Source: Aureimonas flava (GTDB lineage: Bacteria > Pseudomonadota > Alphaproteobacteria > Rhizobiales > Rhizobiaceae). Taken from it: 64,000 bases of DNA. Below the pieces are notes generated by a model that had not been told where the DNA came from, did not search any database, and saw only the letters and a list, made by a program, of their open reading frames with translations. Location: the NCBI RefSeq assembly GCF_003583935.1, contig NZ_QYRN01000007.1, positions 186,001 to 250,000 on the forward strand, given 5' to 3'. Shown here piece by piece: positions 9,618-19,189 of this stretch. The translations under genes were made by a program, and so were the position numbers. Every line of letters begins with the position of its first letter. Position 1 is the first letter of the stretch.

Positions 9618-11714
9618 ATGAGCGCGAACCCCGCCACACCCGATCACGGCTCCATGACGGGCGGCTCGCCCGAGCAGGCGGCCATCGACACGATCCGCAC
9701 CCTGTCGATGGACGCGGTGCTGAAGGCCCATTCCGGCCATGTCGGCGCGCCGCTCGGCCTTGCGCCCGTCGCCTACGCGCTGTGGACCGAGTTCATGCGC
9801 TACGACCCCGGCTGTCCGGACTGGCCGAACCGGGACCGCTTCGTGCTGTCGGTCGGCCACGGCTCGATGCTGCTCTATTCGGTGCTGCATCTCGCCGGCG
9901 TCGAGGAGATCGACGCCGAGGGGCGCAAGACCGGCAAGCCCGCCGTCTCGCTGGACGACATCAAGGCGTTCCGGCAGCTCTCCTCCAAGACGCCGGGCCA
10001 TCCCGAGTACCGGATGACGACGGGCGTCGAGACCACCACGGGGCCGCTCGGCCAGGGCTGCGGCAACTCGGTCGGCATGGCGATCGCCGAGCGCTGGCTC
10101 GCCGCCCGGTACAACCGGCCCGAGGCGAAGGTCTTCGACCACGACGTGATCGTCCTGTGCGGCGACGGCGACATGATGGAGGGCGTGTCCTCCGAGGCCG
10201 CCTCGCTGGCCGGCCACCTGAAGCTCTCGAACCTCCTGTGGATCTACGACAACAACAAGGTGTCGATCGAGGGCTACACCAGCCTCGCCTTCTCCGAGGA
10301 CGTCGCCGAGCGGTTTCGGGGCTACGGCTGGAAGACGCTCCACGTCTCCGACGCCAACGACCTCGGCGCGATCCGCGAGGCGGTCGAGGCGTTCCGCCGC
10401 ACCGACGACCGGCCGACGCTCGTGGTTGTGGACAGCGTGATCGGCTACGGCCTCGCCAAGCAGCAGGGCACGGCGGCCGCCCACGGCGAGGCCTTCGACG
10501 CCGAGGACGTGAAGGGCGCCAAGCGCGGCTACGGCTGGCCGGTGGACCGCGAGTTCTACGTCCCGGACGGTGTCGCGGCGGACTTCCGCGGGCGCGTCGA
10601 AGGGCGGGGCCGTGCGGCGCGCGAGGCCTGGGAGGCCGATTTCGCGCGCTACCGTTCGGCCCATCCCGAGCTCGCGGCCGAGATCGACGCGATGCGCCAG
10701 GGCCGCCTGCCGGACGGTTGGGACGCCGGCATTCCGGACTTTCCGGCCGACGCCAAGGGCATGGCCTCGCGCGATGCGTCGGGCAAGGTGCTGAACGCCA
10801 TCGCCGAGCGCGTGCCGTTCCTGGTCGGCGGCTCGGCGGACCTCGCCCCGTCCAACAAGTCCAAGCTCGGCTTCGAGGGGGCGGGAAGCTTCTCGGCCGA
10901 CGAGTACGGCGGGCGCAACCTGCATTTCGGCGTGCGCGAGCACGGGATGGGCGCGATCGCCAACGGCATGGCCCTGTCCTACGTCCGGCCCTACGCCGCG
11001 ACGTTCCTGGTCTTCTCCGACTACATGCGGGCGCCCGTGCGCCTGTCGGCGATCATGGAGATCCCCGTGGTCTGGGTCTACACGCACGATTCCATCGGCG
11101 TCGGCGAGGACGGGCCGACCCACCAGCCGGTGGAGCATCTCGCCTCGCTGCGCGCCATTCCCGGCCTCAACACGATCCGCCCCTGCGACGCCAACGAGAC
11201 GGCGGAGGCCTGGCGCGTGGCGATGGAGCAGACGCACGAGCCCACGGCGCTGGTGCTGTCGCGCCAGCCGCTGCCGACGCTCGACCGCTCGAAGCTCGCC
11301 GCCGCCTCGGGGCTTCGGCGCGGCGCCTACGTCCTGGCCGAGGCGGACGGGGGGCGGCCGGACGTGATCCTGCTCGCCACCGGATCGGAGGTCTCGCTCT
11401 GCATCGAGGCGCGCGAGCGGCTCGAAGCCGAGGGCATCCGGGCGCGGGTCGTCTCCATGCCCTCCTGGTATCTGTTCGAGCGCCAGGACGAGGCCTATCG
11501 CGACGAGGTCCTGCCGCCGGACGTGATGGCGCGCGTCGCGGTGGAGCAGGGCGGCTCGCTCGGCTGGGACCAGTATGCCGGCGCCAAGGGCGCCAAGATC
11601 GTGATGAGGACCTTCGGCGCCTCGGCCCCGATCGCCAAGCTCCAGGAGAAGTTCGGCTTCACGGTCGACAACGTCGTCAAGCTCGCGCGGGAACAGGCGG
11701 CCGCCGGGCGCTGA
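9618..11714 (+). CDS. tkt: Transketolase
   Basis: A 698-residue thiamine-diphosphate enzyme of normal transketolase length. It shows the transketolase N-terminal region ([22 protein letters not shown]), the cofactor motif with [13 protein letters not shown]-like [19 protein letters not shown], the pyrimidine domain with TYTHDS-like [23 protein letters not shown], and the C-terminal regulatory-fold domain. It transfers two-carbon units in the pentose phosphate pathway. The ATG at 9618 follows GAAAGGA; an in-frame upstream ATG adds 14 basic residues and is less likely. It heads a small pentose-phosphate group with gnd and a HAD phosphatase. Confidence 0.96.
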   Translation: MSANPATPDHGSMTGGSPEQAAIDTIRTLSMDAVLKAHSGHVGAPLGLAPVAYALWTEFMRYDPGCPDWPNRDRFVLSVGHGSMLLYSVLHLAGVEEIDAEGRKTGKPAVSLDDIKAFRQLSSKTPGHPEYRMTTGVETTTGPLGQGCGNSVGMAIAERWLAARYNRPEAKVFDHDVIVLCGDGDMMEGVSSEAASLAGHLKLSNLLWIYDNNKVSIEGYTSLAFSEDVAERFRGYGWKTLHVSDANDLGAIREAVEAFRRTDDRPTLVVVDSVIGYGLAKQQGTAAAHGEAFDAEDVKGAKRGYGWPVDREFYVPDGVAADFRGRVEGRGRAAREAWEADFARYRSAHPELAAEIDAMRQGRLPDGWDAGIPDFPADAKGMASRDASGKVLNAIAERVPFLVGGSADLAPSNKSKLGFEGAGSFSADEYGGRNLHFGVREHGMGAIANGMALSYVRPYAATFLVFSDYMRAPVRLSAIMEIPVVWVYTHDSIGVGEDGPTHQPVEHLASLRAIPGLNTIRPCDANETAEAWRVAMEQTHEPTALVLSRQPLPTLDRSKLAAASGLRRGAYVLAEADGGRPDVILLATGSEVSLCIEARERLEAEGIRARVVSMPSWYLFERQDEAYRDEVLPPDVMARVAVEQGGSLGWDQYAGAKGAKIVMRTFGASAPIAKLQEKFGFTVDNVVKLAREQAAAGR

Positions 11715-11795
11715 GTTCTCCCGCCGCCGAACGGGCGGCGCGCCGGTCGCGCCGTCCGCCGCTTTCCACCATCTCGCAAAACCCGCAGGTTCCAC

Positions 11796-12773
11796 ATGCA
11801 GATCGCGATCATCGGCCTTGGCCGCATGGGCGGCAACATCGCCCGCCGCCTCATGGCGCACGGCCACGAATGCCTCGTCTTCGACCGCAACCGGGAGGCC
11901 GTCTCCGGGCTCCAGGGCGAAGGGGCCAGGGGTGCCTCGTCCTTGCAGGAACTCGCGGGCCTCTTCGCGGGCCGCCGGGTGTTCTGGGTGATGCTGCCGG
12001 CCGGCGAGCCGACGGAGGCGACGATCCGCGAGCTGGCCGGCATCGCCGCGCCGGGCGACGTCGTGATCGACGGCGGCAACACGTTCTACAAGGACGACAT
12101 CCGCCGGGCGCGCGAACTGGAGCCCCGGGGGATCCACTATGTCGACGTCGGCACGTCGGGCGGCGTCTGGGGCCTGGAGCGCGGCTACTGCATGATGATC
12201 GGCGGGCCGGAGGACACGGTGCGCGAGCTCGACCCGGTGTTCGACGCGCTGGCGCCCGGCTACGGCGACATCGAGCGCACCACGGGCCGCGACGCGCCCG
12301 ACGACCGTGCCGAGCGCGGCTACATCCACGCCGGCCCGGCAGGCGCCGGCCACTTCGTGAAGATGGTCCACAACGGCATCGAATACGGGCTGATGCAGGC
12401 CTATGCCGAGGGCTTCGACATCCTGAAGACCAAGAACTCCGAGCACCTGCCGGCGGAGGAGCGGTTCGACCTCAACCTTCCCGACATCGCCGAGGTCTGG
12501 CGGCGCGGCTCGGTGATCTCGTCCTGGCTCCTCGACCTCACCGCCATCGCGCTGGCCGGCGACCGGAACCTTCAACACTTCTCCGGCAACGTCGCCGATT
12601 CGGGCGAGGGGCGCTGGACGCTGGAGGCGGCGATGGAGGAGGCGGTGCCGGTCAACGTCCTGTCCGCCGCGCTCTACGCGCGCTACCGCTCGCGCCAGGA
12701 CGCCACGTTCGGCGACAAGCTGCTGTCGGCGATGCGCTACGGCTTCGGCGGCCATGTCGAGATCCCGCAATAG
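11796..12773 (+). CDS. gnd: 6-phosphogluconate dehydrogenase, decarboxylating (short type)
   Basis: A 325-residue dehydrogenase of the short (YqeC/GntZ-like) class rather than the 470-residue E. coli type. It has an N-terminal [13 protein letters not shown]ossmann motif, [11 protein letters not shown], the substrate/catalytic signature [23 protein letters not shown], and the catalytic Lys region [22 protein letters not shown]. It oxidises 6-phosphogluconate to ribulose 5-phosphate; the short class often prefers NAD+. It follows tkt by about 80 bases and is followed one base later by the HAD gene. Confidence 0.94.
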   Translation: MQIAIIGLGRMGGNIARRLMAHGHECLVFDRNREAVSGLQGEGARGASSLQELAGLFAGRRVFWVMLPAGEPTEATIRELAGIAAPGDVVIDGGNTFYKDDIRRARELEPRGIHYVDVGTSGGVWGLERGYCMMIGGPEDTVRELDPVFDALAPGYGDIERTTGRDAPDDRAERGYIHAGPAGAGHFVKMVHNGIEYGLMQAYAEGFDILKTKNSEHLPAEERFDLNLPDIAEVWRRGSVISSWLLDLTAIALAGDRNLQHFSGNVADSGEGRWTLEAAMEEAVPVNVLSAALYARYRSRQDATFGDKLLSAMRYGFGGHVEIPQ

Positions 12774-12774
12774 G

Positions 12775-13614
12775 ATGGACGCGCCGCTCGACATCGCCCT
12801 CGCCGAAACGATCCGCCTCGTGATCTGCGACATCGACGGCACGATCGTGCGCGACGACAAGTCCCTGTCGCGCGAGACAGTGGAGGCCGTCGCCGCGGCC
12901 CGCGAGGCGGGCATCGCGGTGACCCTCATCAGCGCCCGGCCGGCCAGCGGCCTCGGGGACCTCGTGCGCGAGCTGGGGATCCGGGGCGCGGTCGGCGCCT
13001 TCAACGGCGGCACCCTGTTCGAGGCCGGCGGCGAAGTGATCGAGGCGCACCGACTGGACCCGGCAAACGCGCGCGAGGCGGTGCGGCGGCTGGACGCGGC
13101 GGGCGTCCCGGTCTGGGTCTTCGCCGACGGGCTCTGGCTCGCCCAGGGCGAGGACCCCCATCATGGGGCGCGCGAGCGCAAGGCGGCCGCCGTGGAGCCG
13201 ACGATCGTCGAGGACCTCTCGCCCTGGCTCGATCGCGCCGACAAGGTCGTCGGCGTGTCGGACGACCACCCGCTGCTGGAGCGCATGGAGCGCGAGATCG
13301 CGGCGGCGCTCGGGGACGGCGCCAACGTCGTGCGCTCCCAGCTCTACTTCCTGGATGTCACGGCCAGGGTCGCCAACAAGGGCGACGGCGCGCGCTTCCT
13401 GGCCGAGGCGCACGGCGTGCACCTGTCGCAGACGGCTGCGGTGGGCGACATGCCGAACGACATTCCCATGCTGGAGCGCGCCGGGCTCGGCGTCGCCATG
13501 GGGCAGGCGGGCGAGGCGGTGCGCGCGGCCGCCGGCTTCGTCACCGAGACCAACGAGGCGGACGGGGTCGCGCGCTTCCTCCGGCGGCTGGTGGAGGCGC
13601 GGCGGGGCGCCTGA
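12775..13614 (+). CDS. Cof-type HAD-IIB phosphatase
   Basis: A 279-residue HAD hydrolase. Motif I is DIDGTIVRDDKSLS (nucleophile Asp near residue 21), motif II is TLISARPASG, and the C-terminal motif GDMPNDIPMLERAGLGVAMGQA supplies the metal-binding acidic residues; a C2 cap lies between. These enzymes dephosphorylate sugar phosphates or related metabolites. The ATG is one base after the gnd stop, so it is probably co-transcribed with tkt-gnd and may clear a pentose-phosphate-type substrate, though the substrate cannot be read from sequence. Confidence 0.88.
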   Translation: MDAPLDIALAETIRLVICDIDGTIVRDDKSLSRETVEAVAAAREAGIAVTLISARPASGLGDLVRELGIRGAVGAFNGGTLFEAGGEVIEAHRLDPANAREAVRRLDAAGVPVWVFADGLWLAQGEDPHHGARERKAAAVEPTIVEDLSPWLDRADKVVGVSDDHPLLERMEREIAAALGDGANVVRSQLYFLDVTARVANKGDGARFLAEAHGVHLSQTAAVGDMPNDIPMLERAGLGVAMGQAGEAVRAAAGFVTETNEADGVARFLRRLVEARRGA

Positions 13615-13636
13615 CGGTTCGGGGTTCGGCCGCGCC

Positions 13637-14428
13637 TCAGCGCGGGCGCACCGTCAGGCTCTGGGCGAGCGAGCCGAGCGGGCCGGCCTCGTCATGGAGG
13701 ATCGAATGGGTCAGGCCGATCCCGCCGGGGCCGAAGCTCGCCGCCGTGTCGAAGCCCAGCCACTCGCCGGCCGGCTCGCGCAGGAGATGCACCGTCAGGT
13801 CGACGTTCGGGAACAGGGCGGCTTCCGGCCCGAGGCGGGGGACGATGCCGTTGGCGAAATCGACCCGGCCGAGCGTGCGGGCGGTCGGGCTGACGACCTC
13901 TCCGCCGACCAGCGCCACGTCCGTGCGCAGCCAGCCGCGCGCGCGCCCCTGGGCGATCGGCTCGCGCCGCGTCTCCAGCGTCGAGATGCAGGCGCCGCCC
14001 CAGGTGCCGTCGAACGTGTGGGCGGGCATCGCGTCGGGTCCGGGCATGGGCGAAAGCGCCGTGCCGGCGATGGCGCGCGTGTCGTAGTCCTTCAGCAGCC
14101 AGGCGCGCGCCAGGACCGCCGGCCGGCCCTCGTGCGAGAGGCGCGCCTCCACGAGCTCGATCGTCCGCCCCGGCCGGAGCACGCCGACCTCCAGCGTCAC
14201 GACGCCGATCGGGATCACGCCCAGGATGTCGTAGGACACGCGCGCCAGGCGCAGCGGTTCGTCGCCGCGCCGGCGTCGGAGGTCGGTCTCGATCGCATGG
14301 CCGATCAGTCCGAGCGCCGGCGCGATGTGCTGCTCGTCCGGGTTCCAGGCGCCACCCACGAGGCGGGTGGCGCGAAACGCGTCCGCACTCTCGCGCTCGA
14401 AGAAGCAGGCGGGCTCGGGCGTGGTCAT
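13637..14428 (-). CDS. Acyl-CoA thioesterase-like double hotdog protein
   Basis: A 263-residue protein with the two-hotdog layout of TesB-like/4HBT_3 thioesterases: an N-terminal half with GGAWNPDEQHIAPALGLIGHAIE and a C-terminal half with FDGTWGGACISTLETRR, PNVDLTVHLLREPAGEWLGFDT and the terminal FGPGGIGLTHSILHDEAGPLG typical of the family. It probably cleaves a CoA thioester. Its ATG overlaps the stop of the CitE-like gene by four bases, making it the last gene of the ivd-mcc operon, where it could release CoA from pathway intermediates. It converges with the HAD gene. Confidence 0.75.
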   Translation of the reverse strand: MTTPEPACFFERESADAFRATRLVGGAWNPDEQHIAPALGLIGHAIETDLRRRRGDEPLRLARVSYDILGVIPIGVVTLEVGVLRPGRTIELVEARLSHEGRPAVLARAWLLKDYDTRAIAGTALSPMPGPDAMPAHTFDGTWGGACISTLETRREPIAQGRARGWLRTDVALVGGEVVSPTARTLGRVDFANGIVPRLGPEAALFPNVDLTVHLLREPAGEWLGFDTAASFGPGGIGLTHSILHDEAGPLGSLAQSLTVRPR

Positions 14429-15276
14429 GCGTCGTCTCCCGCACGGTTGAGGAGTGTTCGGGCCTGCGCGAGGTGCGGTGCGTCCACCATGCGCCCGTCG
14501 ACCTGCAGCGCCCCGGCGTCCGGCGCGGCGGCGAAGGCATCGACGATGCGCCGGGCGGCCGCCACGGCTTCGGCGTCCGGGGTGAAGGCCGCGTTGATCG
14601 CGGCGACCTGCGCCGGATGGATCGCCATCATGCCGGTGAACCCGTCGCGCGCCGCGCGCCGCGCGAAGGCGTCGAGCCCCTGCGGGTCGCGCAGCGCCGG
14701 GTACACCGTCTCGATCGCCGCGACGCCCGCCGCGTGGGCGGCGAACAGGGCGAGCGACCGGGCCATCTCGTAGGGCGGCGTGAAGCGGCCCGCCTCGTCG
14801 CGGCTCGCCGCCGCGCCGATCGCGGCCGGCAGGTCCTCCGCGCCCCAGGTGAGGCCGAACAGATGCGCGGACGCCTCGCGATAGCTGCCGAGCTGGAAGA
14901 TCGCCGCGGGCGTCTCGGTGGCGATCGGCAGCACCGGCGTATCGATCCCGGCCCGGGCGAGCCGCCCGGCGCAGGCCCTGACGCTCGCCGCGCCCTCCGC
15001 CTTCGGCAGCATCACGGCGTCGGGCGCAAGGCCGGCCAGCGCCTCGAGGTCGGCGTCGAAGAGCGCGGTGCCGAGCGGATTGACGCGCACCAGAAGTTGC
15101 GCGCCGCCGCGCCCGGCCGACAGCCGTTCGGCGACGGCCCTGCGCGCGGCGTCCTTGGCGGGGGCGGCCACGGCGTCCTCGAGATCGAGGATCAGCGCGT
15201 CCGCGCCGCTGGCCTCGGCCCTGGCGAAACGGTCCGGCCGGTCGCCCGGAACGAACAGGAGCGAGCGCAGCCTCAT
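14425..15276 (-). CDS. CitE-like CoA-ester lyase (HpcH/HpaI aldolase family)
   Basis: A 283-residue TIM-barrel lyase. It starts MRLRSLLFVPGDRPDRFARA with LILDLEDAVA, the classic CitE/malyl-CoA-lyase opening, and has LLVRVNPLGTALFDADL, VMLPKAEG (metal-binding Glu) and GLTWGAEDLPAAIGA (second metal ligand). Such enzymes split beta-hydroxyacyl-CoA esters by a retro-Claisen reaction. In this operon it sits where 3-hydroxy-3-methylglutaryl-CoA lyase would normally be found, so it may do that cleavage or act on a related methylmalyl/citramalyl-CoA. Four-base ATGA overlaps on both sides join it to the MaoC and thioesterase genes. Confidence 0.85.
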   Translation of the reverse strand: MRLRSLLFVPGDRPDRFARAEASGADALILDLEDAVAAPAKDAARRAVAERLSAGRGGAQLLVRVNPLGTALFDADLEALAGLAPDAVMLPKAEGAASVRACAGRLARAGIDTPVLPIATETPAAIFQLGSYREASAHLFGLTWGAEDLPAAIGAAASRDEAGRFTPPYEMARSLALFAAHAAGVAAIETVYPALRDPQGLDAFARRAARDGFTGMMAIHPAQVAAINAAFTPDAEAVAAARRIVDAFAAAPDAGALQVDGRMVDAPHLAQARTLLNRAGDDA

Positions 15277-15728
15277 GCCGCCTCCCGCCGCCGGACCAGC
15301 GCCGTGCGCAGGCACTCGCACACGGTCTCGTCGCGCTGGTTCAGCATCCGGTGGGCGAAGGTCACGATGCCAGCCTCGGGCCGCGAGCGGCTGGCCTTCA
15401 GGGCGTGGACCTCGGTCTCGGCGCGCAGCGTGTCGCCGATGAAGACGGGGGCGGGCATCGCGAGCTTGTCGTAGCCGAGATTGGCCACCAGCGTTCCCAG
15501 CGTCGTGTCGGCGACCGACAGTCCCACCATCAGCGAGAAGGTGAAGGTGCCGTTGACGAGAATCTGCCCGAACTCGCTGGCGCGCGCCGCCTCGGCGTCG
15601 AGATGCAGCGGCTGCGGGTTGTGGGTCATCACCGTGAACAGGAGGTTGTCGGTCTCCGTCACCGTGCGGCGGATCTCGTGGACGATGCGCTCGCCCACCG
15701 TCCAGTCCTCGAAGCAGCGCCCGGCCAT
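15273..15728 (-). CDS. MaoC-family enoyl-CoA hydratase
   Basis: A 151-residue single-hotdog hydratase. It has the MaoC pattern CFEDWTVGERIVHEIRRTVTETDNLLFTVMTHNPQPLHLDAE, in which the Asp and His of the hydratase dyad lie (TETDN and NPQPLHLD), and GDTLRAETEVHALKASRSRPEAGIV near the end. It adds water to an enoyl-CoA. Coupled by one-base and four-base overlaps to mccA and the CitE-like gene, it is a good candidate for the 3-methylglutaconyl-CoA hydration step that LiuC (a crotonase) does elsewhere; that role is inference. Confidence 0.87.
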   Translation of the reverse strand: MAGRCFEDWTVGERIVHEIRRTVTETDNLLFTVMTHNPQPLHLDAEAARASEFGQILVNGTFTFSLMVGLSVADTTLGTLVANLGYDKLAMPAPVFIGDTLRAETEVHALKASRSRPEAGIVTFAHRMLNQRDETVCECLRTALVRRREAA

Positions 15729-17581
15729 CAGTCCTCTCCCCGCTCGATGCGGATCATCAGGGCGCCCTCGGGCACCTGCGCGCCCCGCGCGGCGCGCAGC
15801 TCCGCCACCGTCCCGTCGAAGGGCGCCAGCAACGCCTGCTCCATCTTCATCGCTTCCAGCACCAGGAGTGTCTCGCCCTTGGCGACCCGCTGCCCCTCCG
15901 CCACCAGGACGCTGGTCACGGCGCCCGGCATGGGCGACAGGATCGCCCCGTCGCCTTCGCCGGCCGCCCCGTCCGCTTCCGCACGGCGGGCGCCGAAGGC
16001 GAAGGCCTCGCCGTCCAGGAACACGACGCCGTCGGCGATGGTGGCGCGGGTGTCGGCGCGCGGCACGGCGCGGCGCGGCTGGCCCCCCACCTCGAGATCC
16101 ACCGCCGTCTCGGACGCGGCGTTGAGGCGGAAACCCGCCAGGTCGTCCCAGGGATCGCCGGTCCGGACCGGCAGCATGGCGGCGGCGGCGGCGGCCACCG
16201 CCTCGTCGGGCGGCTCGCCGGAGGGGATCAGCCCTTCGCCGTGGCGTGCGATGAAGCCGGTGTCCACCCGCCCGGCGACGAAGTCGGGATGGGCGGCCGC
16301 ACGGGCGAGGAAGCCGGCATTGGTGCGCAGCGGCCAGACCTGCGTCTCGCGCGCCGCCTCGGCGAGGCGCAGCGCGGCCTCCCCGCGCGTCGTGCCCCGC
16401 ACGATCAGCTTGGCGATCATCGGGTCGTAGAAGGGCGTGATCGTTCCCCCTTCCTCGACGCCGCTGTCGACGCGCACGCCCGCCGGGAAGCGCAGCCGCC
16501 CGATCCGCCCGGTGGAGGGCAGGAAGCCGGTCGCCGGGTTCTCGGCGTAGAGCCGCGCCTCCATCGCCCAGCCCCGGATCGTGAGTTGGTCCTGCGTGAG
16601 CGGCAGCGGCTCGCCGGCGGCCACGCGAAGCTGCCATTCCACGAGGTCCTGCCCGGTGATCGCCTCGGTCACCGGATGCTCGACCTGAAGCCTCGTGTTC
16701 ATCTCCATGAACCAGATGCGATCGGCGCGAAGGCCATCGGACCCGTCCGCGATGAACTCGATCGTGCCGGCGCCCACGTAGCGGACGGCCTGGGCCGCGC
16801 GCACGGCCGCCTCGCACACGGCGGTGCGCACCGCGTCGGTCATGCCGGGGGCGGGCGCCTCCTCGATCACCTTCTGGTGGCGGCGCTGGAGCGAGCAGTC
16901 GCGCTCGAACAGGTGGACGACGTTGCCGTGCCGGTCGCCGAACACCTGCACCTCGATGTGCCGGGGAGCGGTGACGTAGCGTTCCAGGAGGACGCGGTCG
17001 TCGCCGAACGCGGCGGCCGCCTCGCGACGGCAGCTTTCGAGCATGGCGGCGAAGTCCGCCGGCCGGTCCACCCGGCGCATGCCCTTGCCGCCGCCGCCGG
17101 CCACCGCCTTGACGAGCAGCGGATAGCCGATCGCCTCGGCCTCGCGCGCCAGCCGCTCGGGCGACTGGTCGGCGCCGAGATAGCCCGGCGTCACCGGCAC
17201 GCCCGCCTCGATCATCCGCGCCTTGGCGGCATCCTTCAGCCCCATGGCGCGGATCGCGGCGGCCGGCGCGCCGACCCAGACGAGGCCGGCCGCCTCCACC
17301 GCCTCGGCGAAGGTGGCGTTCTCCGACAGGAAGCCGTAGCCGGGATGGACGGCGGCGGCGCCCGTGCGCCGCGCCGCGTCCAGGATGCGGTCCTGCCGGA
17401 GGTAGCTGTCGGCGGCCGCGGCCGTGCCGATGCACACCGCCTCGTCCGCCTCGCGCACGAAGGGCATGGCGGCGTCGACGTCGGAATGCACGGCCACGGT
17501 TCGGATGCCGAGGCGCCGGGCCGTGCGGGCGATGCGGCGGGCGATCTCGCCCCGGTTGGCGATCAGGAGGCTGGGGATCAT
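15728..17581 (-). CDS. mccA: 3-methylcrotonyl-CoA carboxylase, biotin-containing alpha subunit
   Basis: A 617-residue biotin carboxylase plus biotin carrier. The carboxylase part has MIPSLLIANRGEIARRI, the ATP-grasp glycine loop KAVAGGGGKGMRRV, the catalytic HFERDCSLQRRHQKVIEEAP region and EMNTRLQVEHPVTE; the C-terminal biotinyl domain has LVLEAMKMEQ with the biotinylated Lys and P. It carboxylates biotin for transfer by MccB, converting 3-methylcrotonyl-CoA to 3-methylglutaconyl-CoA in leucine breakdown. ATG at 17581 gives the canonical start; a GTG at 17590, overlapping the mccB stop by four bases, is a possible alternative that adds three residues. Neighbours ivd and mccB fix the substrate better than sequence alone. 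Confidence 0.92.
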   Translation of the reverse strand: MIPSLLIANRGEIARRIARTARRLGIRTVAVHSDVDAAMPFVREADEAVCIGTAAAADSYLRQDRILDAARRTGAAAVHPGYGFLSENATFAEAVEAAGLVWVGAPAAAIRAMGLKDAAKARMIEAGVPVTPGYLGADQSPERLAREAEAIGYPLLVKAVAGGGGKGMRRVDRPADFAAMLESCRREAAAAFGDDRVLLERYVTAPRHIEVQVFGDRHGNVVHLFERDCSLQRRHQKVIEEAPAPGMTDAVRTAVCEAAVRAAQAVRYVGAGTIEFIADGSDGLRADRIWFMEMNTRLQVEHPVTEAITGQDLVEWQLRVAAGEPLPLTQDQLTIRGWAMEARLYAENPATGFLPSTGRIGRLRFPAGVRVDSGVEEGGTITPFYDPMIAKLIVRGTTRGEAALRLAEAARETQVWPLRTNAGFLARAAAHPDFVAGRVDTGFIARHGEGLIPSGEPPDEAVAAAAAAMLPVRTGDPWDDLAGFRLNAASETAVDLEVGGQPRRAVPRADTRATIADGVVFLDGEAFAFGARRAEADGAAGEGDGAILSPMPGAVTSVLVAEGQRVAKGETLLVLEAMKMEQALLAPFDGTVAELRAARGAQVPEGALMIRIERGED

Positions 17582-17586
17582 CGGCG

Positions 17587-19182
17587 TCACATTCGGAACA
17601 GGCCGGCACGCGGGCGCTCGGGGATCGGCGCGTTCAGCGTGGCGGAGAAGGCAAGGCCGAGGACGTCGCGCGTCTGGGCGGGATCGACGATGCCGTCGTC
17701 CCAGAGCCGGGCCGTGGCGTAGTAGGGGTTTCCCTCGTCCTCGTAGGTCTGGCGGATCGGCGCCTTGAAGCGTTCGGCGTCCTCCGGCGTCCAGGTGGCC
17801 GCGTCGCGATGCACGGTGGCCAGCACGCTCGCCGCCTGCTCGCCGCCCATCACCGAGATGCGCGCGTTGGGCCAGGTGAACAGGAAGCGCGGCGAGTAGG
17901 CCCGGCCGCACATGCCGTAGTTGCCCGCCCCGAAGCTGCCGCCGATCAGGACGGTGATCTTCGGCACGGTGGCGGTGGCCACCGCCGTCACCAGCTTGGC
18001 GCCGTTCTTGGCGATACCCTCGCCCTCGTATCGCGCGCCCACCATGAAGCCCGAGATGTTCTGGAGGAACAGAAGCGGCACGCGGCGCTGGCAGGCGAGC
18101 TCGATGAAATGGGCGCCCTTCAGCGCGCTCTCGGAGAACAGGACGCCGTTGTTGGCGAGGATCGCCACCGGCATGCCCCAGAGCCGGGCGAAGCCGCACA
18201 CGAGCGTGGTGCCGTAGAGCGCCTTGAACTCGTGCAGCTCGGACCCGTCCACCAGCCGGGCGATCACCTCGCGCACGTCGTAGGTGGTGCGCAGGTCCGT
18301 CGGCACGATGCCGTAGAGCTCGGCCGGGTCGTGGAGGGGCGGGCGCGGCGGCGCGAGCTCGACCCCGACCTCCTTCACGCGGTTCAGCGAGGCCACGATG
18401 TCGCGCACGATGTCGAGCGCGTGCTCGTCGTCGCGCGCCACGTGGTCCACGACGCCCGAGCGGCGGCCGTGCGTGTCGGCGCCGCCCAACTCCTCGGCCG
18501 ACACGATCTCGCCGGTCGCCGCCTTCACCAGCGGCGGCCCGGCTAGGAAGATCGTGCCCTGGTCGCGCACGATCACCGTCTCGTCGCACATCGCCGGCAC
18601 ATAGGCGCCGCCCGCCGTGCAGGAGCCCATGACGCAGGCGATCTGCGCAATGCCGGCCGCCGACATCTGCGCCTGGTTGAAGAAGATGCGGCCGAAATGG
18701 TCGCGGTCCGGGAAGACCTCGGCCTGGTGCGGCAGGTTCGCGCCGCCCGAATCCACGAGATAGAGGCAGGGCAGCCGGTTCTCGAGCGCGATCTCCTGCG
18801 CCCGCAGGTGCTTCTTCACCGTCATCGGGAAGTAGGCGCCGCCCTTCACCGTCGGGTCGTGGGCGACGATCATGCAGTCGCGCCCCGCGACGCGGCCGAT
18901 GCCGGCGATCATGCCGGCGCCGGGCGCCGTGTCGCCGTAGAGCCCGTTGGCCGCCAGGGCGCCGATCTCCAGGAACGGGGAGGCGGGGTCGAGGAGGCGC
19001 GCCACGCGCTCGCGCGGCAGGAGCTTGCCGCGGGCGACGTGGCGGGCGCGGTGCTCGGGCGGGCCGCCGAGCGCGCTTCTCGCGGTCCGCTCGCGCAGCG
19101 TCTCGGCCAGCGCCCGGTTGTGCGCGGCGCGCTCGGCGAAGCTCTGCGAGCTGGTGTCGGTCAGGGATCGGAGAATCGGCAT
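17587..19182 (-). CDS. mccB: 3-methylcrotonyl-CoA carboxylase, carboxyltransferase beta subunit
   Basis: A 531-residue carboxyltransferase with the two crotonase-fold halves of MccB: N-terminal half with [31 protein letters not shown] and [29 protein letters not shown] (highly specific for methylcrotonyl-CoA carboxylases), and C-terminal half with [27 protein letters not shown] and [36 protein letters not shown]. It moves the carboxyl group from biotin to 3-methylcrotonyl-CoA. Seven bases separate it from the ivd stop and five from mccA, in a tight leucine-catabolic operon. Confidence 0.96.
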   Translation of the reverse strand: MPILRSLTDTSSQSFAERAAHNRALAETLRERTARSALGGPPEHRARHVARGKLLPRERVARLLDPASPFLEIGALAANGLYGDTAPGAGMIAGIGRVAGRDCMIVAHDPTVKGGAYFPMTVKKHLRAQEIALENRLPCLYLVDSGGANLPHQAEVFPDRDHFGRIFFNQAQMSAAGIAQIACVMGSCTAGGAYVPAMCDETVIVRDQGTIFLAGPPLVKAATGEIVSAEELGGADTHGRRSGVVDHVARDDEHALDIVRDIVASLNRVKEVGVELAPPRPPLHDPAELYGIVPTDLRTTYDVREVIARLVDGSELHEFKALYGTTLVCGFARLWGMPVAILANNGVLFSESALKGAHFIELACQRRVPLLFLQNISGFMVGARYEGEGIAKNGAKLVTAVATATVPKITVLIGGSFGAGNYGMCGRAYSPRFLFTWPNARISVMGGEQAASVLATVHRDAATWTPEDAERFKAPIRQTYEDEGNPYYATARLWDDGIVDPAQTRDVLGLAFSATLNAPIPERPRAGLFRM

Positions 19183-19189
19183 GGCGCCT